Assembly (NCBI GenBank): GCA_029961685.1
Contig: JARWKL010000010.1
Coordinates: 13,413,931 to 13,477,930 of the forward strand
Direction of reading: 5' to 3'
DNA: 64,000 nucleotides
DNA from: Aristolochia californica
Taxonomy: Eukaryota; Streptophyta; Magnoliopsida; Piperales; Aristolochiaceae
The notes under the pieces were generated by a model. That model had not been told where the DNA came from. It saw nothing but the letters and a program-made list of their open reading frames with translations, and did not search any database. Position 1 is the stretch's first letter. Every line of letters starts with the position of its first letter. Below, piece after piece: positions 38,967-51,404 of this stretch. A program made the position numbers and the translations under genes.

Positions 38967-39930
38967 ATATGAACTCTAAAATTTTCATTTTCTTGCGATC
39001 TTATATCTTTTTTGTTTACGAGGAAAAATGGGACTTACAACTTTGGACTTGGAAAAAAAAAAATTGAACATTAAAAAACATGTGGAGGCACAAATGCCGG
39101 GAGAGATAATTCCAAAGAGTATCTATGATTTTTAAGGATAGGAAAAAAAGTGGGTTGTTTGGCTCTGGTAAATATCCAACCGCTTGAGAATTCGACTTTT
39201 TCTACCCCCCCCCCCCCCCCCCCCCATATTTTTGGCCACTTGCATCCTTAACATGCTTGTGGCATGCACACCCACCACACTTAAAGCATGTTGGGATCAG
39301 TTACAGGTCCCTTCCCTATAAAATACCACCAAGCTATTATTAGGGGGTTGTACTAGTGGAATTTCCCAAACATGGATTTTGGGGTTCATTTTTAGTGCGT
39401 GAAATAATTTTCTATTCATTATTATAATTTTCAAATTTTTTTGCACACATGAACTCTAAACTTTTCATTTTGTTGCGATCTTATATCTTTTTTGTTTGTG
39501 AGGAAAAATGTGAGTCAAAAGTTTGGACCCGAAAAAAAAAAAATTTGAACATCCAAAATAGGGATGCTCAAATGCTGGGAGAGATAATTCCAAAGAGTCT
39601 CTGTGATTTTTAAGGATAGGTAAAAAAGTGGGTTGTTTGGCTCTGGTAAACCACTTGAGAATTCAAGTTTTTCTACCCCCCCTAATTTTTGGCCACTTGC
39701 ATCCTCAACATGCTTGTGGCATGCACACCCACCACACTTAAAGCATGTTGGGATCAGTTACAAGTCCCTTTCCTTTAAAATTCCACCAAGCTATTATTAG
39801 GGGGTTGTACTAGTGGAATTTCCCAAACACGGATTTTGGCGTTCATTTTTAGTGCGTGAAATAATTTTCTATTCATTATTATAGTTTTCAAATTTTTTTG
39901 CACACATGAACTCTAAAATTTTCATTTTGT
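38967..39930 (+). repeat. Transition zone with mosaic monomers
   Basis: About two monomers (GAATTC at 39188 and 39659) link the C units to the three-monomer array. The first part, 39030-39110, is the most divergent sequence in the window (GGACTTACAACTTTGG, AACATGTGGAGGCAC, AATGCCGGG). After a C21 tract the sequence reads CAGGTCCCTTCCC, like C monomers 71/81. Then TTTGTTTGTGAGG and GAGTCAAAAG recall block X. The next monomer lacks several bases before its hexamer (GGTAAACCACTTGAG) and has AACACGGATTTTGGCG. It looks like a patchwork of several monomer types. Confidence 0.8.
39205..39225 (+). repeat. Expanded C-tract, 21 C, in the transition zone
   Basis: This is an uninterrupted run of 21 C at the usual C-tract site of a mosaic monomer. 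Its flanks (CGACTTTTTCTA before, ATATTTTTGG after) differ from the other expanded tracts, so the expansion probably arose separately or was transferred by conversion. Confidence 0.88.
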
Positions 39931-40125
39931 TGCGCTCTTATATCTTTTTTGTTTACGAGGAAATATGTGAGTCACAAGTTTGGACCTGAAAAAAACAAAA
40001 ATTTTGAAAATCCAAAAATGGGGATGCACAAATGCATGGAGAGATAATTCCAAAGAGTCTTTGTGATTTTTAAGGATAGGCAAAGAAGTGGGTTGTTGAG
40101 CTCTTGTAAATATCCAACCACTTGA

Positions 40126-40142
40126 GAATTCAACTTTTTCTA

Positions 40143-40173
<31 letters not shown>

Positions 40174-41542
40174 TTTTGGCCACTTGCATCCTCAACATGC
40201 TTGTGGCATGCACACCACCACACCTAAAGCATGTTGGGATCAGTTACAAGTCCCTTTCCTATAAAATTCCACCAAGCTATTATTAGGGGGTTGTACTAGT
40301 GGAATTTCCCAAACATGGATTTTGGGGTTCATTTTTAGTGCGTGATATAATTTTCTATTTATTATTATAGTTTTCAAATTTTTTTGCACACATGAACTCT
40401 AAAATTTTCATTTTGTTGTGATCTTATATGTTTTTTGTTTACGAGGAAAAATGGGAGTCACAAGTTTGTTCCTGAAAAAAAAAAAAATTTGAACATCCAA
40501 AATGGGATGCACAAATGCTGAGAGAGATAATTCCAAAGACTATCTGTGATTTTTAAGGATAGGCAAAAAAGTGGGTTGTTTGGCTCTGGTTAATATCCAA
40601 CCACTTGAGAATTCAACTATTTCCACCCCCCCTTAATTTTTGGCCACTTGCATCCTCAACATGCTTGTGGCATGCACACCCACCACACTTAAAGCATGTT
40701 GGGATCAGTTACAAGTCCCTTTCCTATAAAATTCAACCAAGCTATTATTAGGGGGTTGTAAAGGTGGAATTTCCCAAACATGGATTTTGGGGTTCATTTT
40801 TAGTGCGTGAAATAATTTTCTATTCACTATTATAGTTTTGAAATTTTTCTGCACAGATGAACTCTATACTTTTCATTTTGTTGCGATCTTATATCTTTTT
40901 TGTTTACGAGGAAAAATGGGACTCACTAGTTTGGACCTGAAGAAAAAAAATTTTTTGAACATCCAAAATGGGGATGCACAAATGCTGGGAGAGATAATTC
41001 CAAAGAGTATTTGTGATTCTTAAGGATAGGCAAAAAAGTGGGTTGTTTGGTTCTGGTAAATATCCAACCACTTGAGAATTCAACTTTTTCGACCCCCCCA
41101 TATTTTTTGCCACTTGCTTCCTCAACATGCTTGTGGCATGCACACCCACTACACTTAAAGCATGTTGGGATCAGTTAGAAGTCCCTTTCCTATAAAATTC
41201 CACCAAGCTATTATTAGGGGGTTGTACTAGTGGAATTTCCCAAACATGGATTTTGGGGTTCATTTTTAGTGCGTGAAATAATTTTCTATTCATTATTATA
41301 GTTTTCAAATTTTTTTGCACACATGAACTCTAAAATTTTCATTTTGTTGCGCTCTTATATCTTTTTTGTTTACGAGGAAATATGTGAGTCACAAGTTTGG
41401 ACCTGAAAAAAACAAAAATTTTGAAAATCCAAAAATGGGGATGCACAAATGCATGGAGAGATAATTCCAAAGAGTCTTTGTGATTTTTAAGGATAGGCAA
41501 AGAAGTGGGTTGTTGAGCTCTTGTAAATATCCAACCACTTGA
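40126..41542 (+). repeat. D copy 1 (edge copy), 1417 bp
   Basis: C-tract 40143-40170 (28 C), five T before CTA. This edge copy differs from all others: CACACCACCACACC lacks one base near 40215, ACCAAGC stands where later copies have ACCGAGC, and 40942 is G (CTGAAGAAAA) where later copies have C. The polymorphic site 40869 is C. Confidence 0.93.
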
Positions 41543-42022
41543 GAATTCAACTTTTCTACCCCCCCCCCCCCCCCCCCCCCCCCAATTTTTGGCCACTTGC
41601 ATCCTCAACATGCTTGTGGCATGCACACCCACCACACCTAAAGCATGTTGGGATCAGTTACAAGTCCCTTTCCTATAAAATTCCACCGAGCTATTATTAG
41701 GGGGTTGTACTAGTGGAATTTCCCAAACATGGATTTTGGGGTTCATTTTTAGTGCGTGATATAATTTTCTATTTATTATTATAGTTTTCAAATTTTTTTG
41801 CACACATGAACTCTAAAATTTTCATTTTGTTGTGATCTTATATGTTTTTTGTTTACGAGGAAAAATGGGAGTCACAAGTTTGTTCCTGAAAAAAAAAAAA
41901 ATTTGAACATCCAAAATGGGATGCACAAATGCTGAGAGAGATAATTCCAAAGACTATCTGTGATTTTTAAGGATAGGCAAAAAAGTGGGTTGTTTGGCTC
42001 TGGTTAATATCCAACCACTTGA
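41543..42022 (+). repeat. d1 monomer (example, copy 2)
   Basis: This is the class with the expanded C-tract. It also has CACACCTAAAG, ATTCCACCGAGC, GTGCGTGATATAATT, CTATTTATTATTATAG, TTGTTGTGATC, and AAGTTTGTTCCTG. At 480 bp it is the longest of the three classes here because of its 25-C tract. The segment immediately before its hexamer carries GGCAAAGAAGTGG and GAGCTCTTG. Confidence 0.9.
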
Positions 42023-42489
42023 GAATTCAACTATTTCCACCCCCCCTTAATTTTTGGCCACTTGCATCCTCAACATGCTTGTGGCATGCACACCCACCAC
42101 ACTTAAAGCATGTTGGGATCAGTTACAAGTCCCTTTCCTATAAAATTCAACCAAGCTATTATTAGGGGGTTGTAAAGGTGGAATTTCCCAAACATGGATT
42201 TTGGGGTTCATTTTTAGTGCGTGAAATAATTTTCTATTCACTATTATAGTTTTGAAATTTTTCTGCACAGATGAACTCTATAATTTTCATTTTGTTGCGA
42301 TCTTATATCTTTTTTGTTTACGAGGAAAAATGGGACTCACTAGTTTGGACCTGAACAAAAAAAATTTTTTGAACATCCAAAATGGGGATGCACAAATGCT
42401 GGGAGAGATAATTCCAAAGAGTATTTGTGATTCTTAAGGATAGGCAAAAAAGTGGGTTGTTTGGTTCTGGTAAATATCCAACCACTTGA
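42023..42489 (+). repeat. d2 monomer (example, copy 2)
   Basis: It has ACTATTTCCACC before a short C-tract. Dyad 2 is broken on one side (AAATTCAAC instead of AAATTCCAC) and the ACTAGT is replaced (TTGTAAAGGTGG). It ends with TTCTGCACAGATG, GGGACTCACTAG, and CTGAACAAAAAAAATTTTTT, where an A8 run directly meets a T6 run. Confidence 0.9.
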
Positions 42490-42956
42490 GAATTCAACTT
42501 TTTCGACCCCCCCATATTTTTTGCCACTTGCTTCCTCAACATGCTTGTGGCATGCACACCCACTACACTTAAAGCATGTTGGGATCAGTTAGAAGTCCCT
42601 TTCCTATAAAATTCCACCAAGCTATTATTAGGGGGTTGTACTAGTGGAATTTCCCAAACATGGATTTTGGGGTTCATTTTTAGTGCGTGAAATAATTTTC
42701 TATTCATTATTATAGTTTTCAAATTTTTTTGCACACATGAACTCTAAAATTTTCATTTTGTTGCGCTCTTATATCTTTTTTGTTTACGAGGAAATATGTG
42801 AGTCACAAGTTTGGACCTGAAAAAAACAAAAATTTTGAAAATCCAAAAATGGGGATGCACAAATGCATGGAGAGATAATTCCAAAGAGTCTTTGTGATTT
42901 TTAAGGATAGGCAAAGAAGTGGGTTGTTGAGCTCTTGTAAATATCCAACCACTTGA
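42490..42956 (+). repeat. d3 monomer (example, copy 2)
   Basis: It has TTTCGACCCCCCCATA, a changed TTTTTTGCCACTTGCTTCC in place of TTTTTGGCCACTTGCATCC, CCCACTACACTT, and CAGTTAGAAGTCCC. It then carries GTTGCGCTCTTATATC, GAGGAAATATGTGAG and AATTTTGAAAATCC before passing into the GAGCTCTTG segment of the next d1. Confidence 0.9.
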
Positions 42957-44363
42957 GAATTCAACTTTTTCTACCCCCCCCCCCCCCCCCAATTTTTGGC
43001 CACTTGCATCCTCAACATGCTTGTGGCATGCACACCCACCACACCTAAAGCATGTTGGGATCAGTTACAAGTCCCTTTCCTATAAAATTCCACCGAGCTA
43101 TTATTAGGGGGTTGTACTAGTGGAATTTCCCAAACATGGATTTTGGGGTTCATTTTTAGTGCGTGATATAATTTTCTATTTATTATTATAGTTTTCAAAT
43201 TTTTTTGCACACATGAACTCTAAAATTTTCATTTTGTTGTGATCTTATATGTTTTTTGTTTACGAGGAAAAATGGGAGTCACAAGTTTGTTCCTGAAAAA
43301 AAAAAAAATTTGAACATCCAAAATGGGATGCACAAATGCTGAGAGAGATAATTCCAAAGACTATCTGTGATTTTTAAGGATAGGCAAAAAAGTGGGTTGT
43401 TTGGCTCTGGTTAATATCCAACCACTTGAGAATTCAACTATTTCCACCCCCCCTTAATTTTTGGCCACTTGCATCCTCAACATGCTTGTGGCATGCACAC
43501 CCACCACACTTAAAGCATGTTGGGATCAGTTACAAGTCCCTTTCCTATAAAATTCAACCAAGCTATTATTAGGGGGTTGTAAAGGTGGAATTTCCCAAAC
43601 ATGGATTTTGGGGTTCATTTTTAGTGCGTGAAATAATTTTCTATTCACTATTATAGTTTTGAAATTTTTCTGCACAGATGAACTCTATACTTTTCATTTT
43701 GTTGCGATCTTATATCTTTTTTGTTTACGAGGAAAAATGGGACTCACTAGTTTGGACCTGAACAAAAAAAATTTTTTGAACATCCAAAATGGGGATGCAC
43801 AAATGCTGGGAGAGATAATTCCAAAGAGTATTTGTGATTCTTAAGGATAGGCAAAAAAGTGGGTTGTTTGGTTCTGGTAAATATCCAACCACTTGAGAAT
43901 TCAACTTTTTCGACCCCCCCATATTTTTTGCCACTTGCTTCCTCAACATGCTTGTGGCATGCACACCCACTACACTTAAAGCATGTTGGGATCAGTTAGA
44001 AGTCCCTTTCCTATAAAATTCCACCAAGCTATTATTAGGGGGTTGTACTAGTGGAATTTCCCAAACATGGATTTTGGGGTTCATTTTTAGTGCGTGAAAT
44101 AATTTTCTATTCATTATTATAGTTTTCAAATTTTTTTGCACACATGAACTCTAAAATTTTCATTTTGTTGCGCTCTTATATCTTTTTTGTTTACGAGGAA
44201 ATATGTGAGTCACAAGTTTGGACCTGAAAAAAACAAAAATTTTGAAAATCCAAAAATGGGGATGCACAAATGCATGGAGAGATAATTCCAAAGAGTCTTT
44301 GTGATTTTTAAGGATAGGCAAAGAAGTGGGTTGTTGAGCTCTTGTAAATATCCAACCACTTGA
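42957..44363 (+). repeat. D copy 3, 1407 bp
   Basis: C-tract 42974-42990 (17 C), five T. The polymorphic site (43690) is C. Confidence 0.95.
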
Positions 44364-45774
44364 GAATTCAACTTTTTCTACCCCCCCCCCCCCCCCCCCC
44401 CAATTTTTGGCCACTTGCATCCTCAACATGCTTGTGGCATGCACACCCACCACACCTAAAGCATGTTGGGATCAGTTACAAGTCCCTTTCCTATAAAATT
44501 CCACCGAGCTATTATTAGGGGGTTGTACTAGTGGAATTTCCCAAACATGGATTTTGGGGTTCATTTTTAGTGCGTGATATAATTTTCTATTTATTATTAT
44601 AGTTTTCAAATTTTTTTGCACACATGAACTCTAAAATTTTCATTTTGTTGTGATCTTATATGTTTTTTGTTTACGAGGAAAAATGGGAGTCACAAGTTTG
44701 TTCCTGAAAAAAAAAAAAATTTGAACATCCAAAATGGGATGCACAAATGCTGAGAGAGATAATTCCAAAGACTATCTGTGATTTTTAAGGATAGGCAAAA
44801 AAGTGGGTTGTTTGGCTCTGGTTAATATCCAACCACTTGAGAATTCAACTATTTCCACCCCCCCTTAATTTTTGGCCACTTGCATCCTCAACATGCTTGT
44901 GGCATGCACACCCACCACACTTAAAGCATGTTGGGATCAGTTACAAGTCCCTTTCCTATAAAATTCAACCAAGCTATTATTAGGGGGTTGTAAAGGTGGA
45001 ATTTCCCAAACATGGATTTTGGGGTTCATTTTTAGTGCGTGAAATAATTTTCTATTCACTATTATAGTTTTGAAATTTTTCTGCACAGATGAACTCTATA
45101 CTTTTCATTTTGTTGCGATCTTATATCTTTTTTGTTTACGAGGAAAAATGGGACTCACTAGTTTGGACCTGAACAAAAAAAATTTTTTGAACATCCAAAA
45201 TGGGGATGCACAAATGCTGGGAGAGATAATTCCAAAGAGTATTTGTGATTCTTAAGGATAGGCAAAAAAGTGGGTTGTTTGGTTCTGGTAAATATCCAAC
45301 CACTTGAGAATTCAACTTTTTCGACCCCCCCATATTTTTTGCCACTTGCTTCCTCAACATGCTTGTGGCATGCACACCCACTACACTTAAAGCATGTTGG
45401 GATCAGTTAGAAGTCCCTTTCCTATAAAATTCCACCAAGCTATTATTAGGGGGTTGTACTAGTGGAATTTCCCAAACATGGATTTTGGGGTTCATTTTTA
45501 GTGCGTGAAATAATTTTCTATTCATTATTATAGTTTTCAAATTTTTTTGCACACATGAACTCTAAAATTTTCATTTTGTTGCGCTCTTATATCTTTTTTG
45601 TTTACGAGGAAATATGTGAGTCACAAGTTTGGACCTGAAAAAAACAAAAATTTTGAAAATCCAAAAATGGGGATGCACAAATGCATGGAGAGATAATTCC
45701 AAAGAGTCTTTGTGATTTTTAAGGATAGGCAAAGAAGTGGGTTGTTGAGCTCTTGTAAATATCCAACCACTTGA
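44364..45774 (+). repeat. D copy 4, 1411 bp
   Basis: C-tract 44381-44401 (21 C), five T. The polymorphic site (45101) is C. Confidence 0.95.
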
Positions 45775-47181
45775 GAATTCAACTTTTTCTACCCCCCCCC
45801 CCCCCCCCAATTTTTGGCCACTTGCATCCTCAACATGCTTGTGGCATGCACACCCACCACACCTAAAGCATGTTGGGATCAGTTACAAGTCCCTTTCCTA
45901 TAAAATTCCACCGAGCTATTATTAGGGGGTTGTACTAGTGGAATTTCCCAAACATGGATTTTGGGGTTCATTTTTAGTGCGTGATATAATTTTCTATTTA
46001 TTATTATAGTTTTCAAATTTTTTTGCACACATGAACTCTAAAATTTTCATTTTGTTGTGATCTTATATGTTTTTTGTTTACGAGGAAAAATGGGAGTCAC
46101 AAGTTTGTTCCTGAAAAAAAAAAAAATTTGAACATCCAAAATGGGATGCACAAATGCTGAGAGAGATAATTCCAAAGACTATCTGTGATTTTTAAGGATA
46201 GGCAAAAAAGTGGGTTGTTTGGCTCTGGTTAATATCCAACCACTTGAGAATTCAACTATTTCCACCCCCCCTTAATTTTTGGCCACTTGCATCCTCAACA
46301 TGCTTGTGGCATGCACACCCACCACACTTAAAGCATGTTGGGATCAGTTACAAGTCCCTTTCCTATAAAATTCAACCAAGCTATTATTAGGGGGTTGTAA
46401 AGGTGGAATTTCCCAAACATGGATTTTGGGGTTCATTTTTAGTGCGTGAAATAATTTTCTATTCACTATTATAGTTTTGAAATTTTTCTGCACAGATGAA
46501 CTCTATAATTTTCATTTTGTTGCGATCTTATATCTTTTTTGTTTACGAGGAAAAATGGGACTCACTAGTTTGGACCTGAACAAAAAAAATTTTTTGAACA
46601 TCCAAAATGGGGATGCACAAATGCTGGGAGAGATAATTCCAAAGAGTATTTGTGATTCTTAAGGATAGGCAAAAAAGTGGGTTGTTTGGTTCTGGTAAAT
46701 ATCCAACCACTTGAGAATTCAACTTTTTCGACCCCCCCATATTTTTTGCCACTTGCTTCCTCAACATGCTTGTGGCATGCACACCCACTACACTTAAAGC
46801 ATGTTGGGATCAGTTAGAAGTCCCTTTCCTATAAAATTCCACCAAGTTATTATTAGGGGGTTGTACTAGTGGAATTTCCCAAACATGGATTTTGGGGTTC
46901 ATTTTTAGTGCGTGAAATAATTTTCTATTCATTATTATAGTTTTCAAATTTTTTTGCACACATGAACTCTAAAATTTTCATTTTGTTGCGCTCTTATATC
47001 TTTTTTGTTTACGAGAAAATATGTGAGTCACAAGTTTGGACCTGAAAAAAACAAAAATTTTGAAAATCCAAAAATGGGGATGCACAAATGCATGGAGAGA
47101 TAATTCCAAAGAGTCTTTGTGATTTTTAAAGATAGGCAAAGAAGTGGGTTGTTGAGCTCTTGTAAATATCCAACCACTTGA
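45775..47181 (+). repeat. D copy 5, 1407 bp, with marker variants
   Basis: C-tract 45792-45808 (17 C), five T; polymorphic site (46508) A. Marker variants are T at 46847 (CAAGTTATT) and A at 47016 (ACGAGAAAAT). Both recur in copy 10. A private A at 47130 (TTTTTAAAGATAGG) does not recur. Confidence 0.95.
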
Positions 47182-48590
47182 GAATTCAACTTTTCTACCC
47201 CCCCCCCCCCCCCCCCCAATTTTTGGCCACTTGCATCCTCAACATGCTTGTGGCATGCACACCCACCACACCTAAAGCATGTTGGGATCAGTTACAAGTC
47301 CCTTTCCTATAAAATTCCACCGAGCTATTATTAGGGGGTTGTACTAGTGGAATTTCCCAAACATGGATTTTGGGGTTCATTTTTAGTGCGTGATATAATT
47401 TTCTATTTATTATTATAGTTTTCAAATTTTTTTGCACACATGAACTCTAAAATTTTCATTTTGTTGTGATCTTATATGTTTTTTGTTTACGAGGAAAAAT
47501 GGGAGTCACAAGTTTGTTCCTGAAAAAAAAAAAAATTTGAACATCCAAAATGGGATGCACAAATGCTGAGAGAGATAATTCCAAAGACTATCTGTGATTT
47601 TTAAGGATAGGCAAAAAAGTGGGTTGTTTGGCTCTGGTTAATATCCAACCACTTGAGAATTCAACTATTTCCACCCCCCCTTAATTTTTGGCCACTTGCA
47701 TCCTCAACATGCTTGTGGCATGCACACCCACCACACTTAAAGCATGTTGGGATCAGTTACAAGTCCCTTTCCTATAAAATTCAACCAAGCTATTATTAGG
47801 GGGTTGTAAAGGTGGAATTTCCCAAACATGGATTTTGGGGTTCATTTTTAGTGCGTGAAATAATTTTCTATTCACTATTATAGTTTTGAAATTTTTCTGC
47901 ACAGATGAACTCTATAATTTTCATTTTGTTGCGATCTTATATCTTTTTTGTTTACGAGGAAAAATGGGACTCACTAGTTTGGACCTGAACAAAAAAAATT
48001 TTTTGAACATCCAAAATGGGGATGCACAAATGCTGGGAGAGATAATTCCAAAGAGTATTTGTGATTCTTAAGGATAGGCAAAAAAGTGGGTTGTTTGGTT
48101 CTGGTAAATATCCAACCACTTGAGAATTCAACTTTTTCGACCCCCCCATATTTTTTGCCACTTGCTTCCTCAACATGCTTGTGGCATGCACACCCACTAC
48201 ACTTAAAGCATGTTGGGATCAGTTAGAAGTCCCTTTCCTATAAAATTCCACCAAGCTATTATTAGGGGGTTGTACTAGTGGAATTTCCCAAACATGGATT
48301 TTGGGGTTCATTTTTAGTGCGTGAAATAATTTTCTATTCATTATTATAGTTTTCAAATTTTTTTGCACACATGAACTCTAAAATTTTCATTTTGTTGCGC
48401 TCTTATATCTTTTTTGTTTACGAGGAAATATGTGAGTCACAAGTTTGGACCTGAAAAAAACAAAAATTTTGAAAATCCAAAAATGGGGATGCACAAATGC
48501 ATGGAGAGATAATTCCAAAGAGTCTTTGTGATTTTTAAGGATAGGCAAAGAAGTGGGTTGTTGAGCTCTTGTAAATATCCAACCACTTGA
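47182..48590 (+). repeat. D copy 6, 1409 bp
   Basis: C-tract 47198-47217 (20 C), four T; polymorphic site (47917) A. Same two states as copy 11. Confidence 0.95.
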
Positions 48591-49997
48591 GAATTCAACT
48601 TTTTCTACCCCCCCCCCCCCCCCCAATTTTTGGCCACTTGCATCCTCAACATGCTTGTGGCATGCACACCCACCACACCTAAAGCATGTTGGGATCAGTT
48701 ACAAGTCCCTTTCCTATAAAATTCCACCGAGCTATTATTAGGGGGTTGTACTAGTGGAATTTCCCAAACATGGATTTTGGGGTTCATTTTTAGTGCGTGA
48801 TATAATTTTCTATTTATTATTATAGTTTTCAAATTTTTTTGCACACATGAACTCTAAAATTTTCATTTTGTTGTGATCTTATATGTTTTTTGTTTACGAG
48901 GAAAAATGGGAGTCACAAGTTTGTTCCTGAAAAAAAAAAAAATTTGAACATCCAAAATGGGATGCACAAATGCTGAGAGAGATAATTCCAAAGACTATCT
49001 GTGATTTTTAAGGATAGGCAAAAAAGTGGGTTGTTTGGCTCTGGTTAATATCCAACCACTTGAGAATTCAACTATTTCCACCCCCCCTTAATTTTTGGCC
49101 ACTTGCATCCTCAACATGCTTGTGGCATGCACACCCACCACACTTAAAGCATGTTGGGATCAGTTACAAGTCCCTTTCCTATAAAATTCAACCAAGCTAT
49201 TATTAGGGGGTTGTAAAGGTGGAATTTCCCAAACATGGATTTTGGGGTTCATTTTTAGTGCGTGAAATAATTTTCTATTCACTATTATAGTTTTGAAATT
49301 TTTCTGCACAGATGAACTCTATACTTTTCATTTTGTTGCGATCTTATATCTTTTTTGTTTACGAGGAAAAATGGGACTCACTAGTTTGGACCTGAACAAA
49401 AAAAATTTTTTGAACATCCAAAATGGGGATGCACAAATGCTGGGAGAGATAATTCCAAAGAGTATTTGTGATTCTTAAGGATAGGCAAAAAAGTGGGTTG
49501 TTTGGTTCTGGTAAATATCCAACCACTTGAGAATTCAACTTTTTCGACCCCCCCATATTTTTTGCCACTTGCTTCCTCAACATGCTTGTGGCATGCACAC
49601 CCACTACACTTAAAGCATGTTGGGATCAGTTAGAAGTCCCTTTCCTATAAAATTCCACCAAGCTATTATTAGGGGGTTGTACTAGTGGAATTTCCCAAAC
49701 ATGGATTTTGGGGTTCATTTTTAGTGCGTGAAATAATTTTCTATTCATTATTATAGTTTTCAAATTTTTTTGCACACATGAACTCTAAAATTTTCATTTT
49801 GTTGCGCTCTTATATCTTTTTTGTTTACGAGGAAATATGTGAGTCACAAGTTTGGACCTGAAAAAAACAAAAATTTTGAAAATCCAAAAATGGGGATGCA
49901 CAAATGCATGGAGAGATAATTCCAAAGAGTCTTTGTGATTTTTAAGGATAGGCAAAGAAGTGGGTTGTTGAGCTCTTGTAAATATCCAACCACTTGA
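48591..49997 (+). repeat. D copy 7, 1407 bp
   Basis: C-tract 48608-48624 (17 C), five T; polymorphic site (49324) C. Confidence 0.95.
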
Positions 49998-51404
49998 GAA
50001 TTCAACTTTTTCTACCCCCCCCCCCCCCCCCAATTTTTGGCCACTTGCATCCTCAACATGCTTGTGGCATGCACACCCACCACACCTAAAGCATGTTGGG
50101 ATCAGTTACAAGTCCCTTTCCTATAAAATTCCACCGAGCTATTATTAGGGGGTTGTACTAGTGGAATTTCCCAAACATGGATTTTGGGGTTCATTTTTAG
50201 TGCGTGATATAATTTTCTATTTATTATTATAGTTTTCAAATTTTTTTGCACACATGAACTCTAAAATTTTCATTTTGTTGTGATCTTATATGTTTTTTGT
50301 TTACGAGGAAAAATGGGAGTCACAAGTTTGTTCCTGAAAAAAAAAAAAATTTGAACATCCAAAATGGGATGCACAAATGCTGAGAGAGATAATTCCAAAG
50401 ACTATCTGTGATTTTTAAGGATAGGCAAAAAAGTGGGTTGTTTGGCTCTGGTTAATATCCAACCACTTGAGAATTCAACTATTTCCACCCCCCCTTAATT
50501 TTTGGCCACTTGCATCCTCAACATGCTTGTGGCATGCACACCCACCACACTTAAAGCATGTTGGGATCAGTTACAAGTCCCTTTCCTATAAAATTCAACC
50601 AAGCTATTATTAGGGGGTTGTAAAGGTGGAATTTCCCAAACATGGATTTTGGGGTTCATTTTTAGTGCGTGAAATAATTTTCTATTCACTATTATAGTTT
50701 TGAAATTTTTCTGCACAGATGAACTCTATACTTTTCATTTTGTTGCGATCTTATATCTTTTTTGTTTACGAGGAAAAATGGGACTCACTAGTTTGGACCT
50801 GAACAAAAAAAATTTTTTGAACATCCAAAATGGGGATGCACAAATGCTGGGAGAGATAATTCCAAAGAGTATTTGTGATTCTTAAGGATAGGCAAAAAAG
50901 TGGGTTGTTTGGTTCTGGTAAATATCCAACCACTTGAGAATTCAACTTTTTCGACCCCCCCATATTTTTTGCCACTTGCTTCCTCAACATGCTTGTGGCA
51001 TGCACACCCACTACACTTAAAGCATGTTGGGATCAGTTAGAAGTCCCTTTCCTATAAAATTCCACCAAGCTATTATTAGGGGGTTGTACTAGTGGAATTT
51101 CCCAAACATGGATTTTGGGGTTCATTTTTAGTGCGTGAAATAATTTTCTATTCATTATTATAGTTTTCAAATTTTTTTGCACACATGAACTCTAAAATTT
51201 TCATTTTGTTGCGCTCTTATATCTTTTTTGTTTACGAGGAAATATGTGAGTCACAAGTTTGGACCTGAAAAAAACAAAAATTTTGAAAATCCAAAAATGG
51301 GGATGCACAAATGCATGGAGAGATAATTCCAAAGAGTCTTTGTGATTTTTAAGGATAGGCAAAGAAGTGGGTTGTTGAGCTCTTGTAAATATCCAACCAC
51401 TTGA
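49998..51404 (+). repeat. D copy 8, 1407 bp
   Basis: C-tract 50015-50031 (17 C), five T; polymorphic site (50731) C. Confidence 0.95.

Larger units (their letters stand above)
41543..42956 (+). repeat. D copy 2, 1414 bp
   Basis: C-tract 41559-41583 (25 C) with four T before CTA. The polymorphic site in CTATA(A/C)TTTTC (42283) is A. Confidence 0.95.

Noticed and set aside
38967..39930. Unique non-satellite sequence at the transition
   Set aside because: Although the most divergent stretch, it still aligns along its whole length to the monomer, with the usual landmarks in order.
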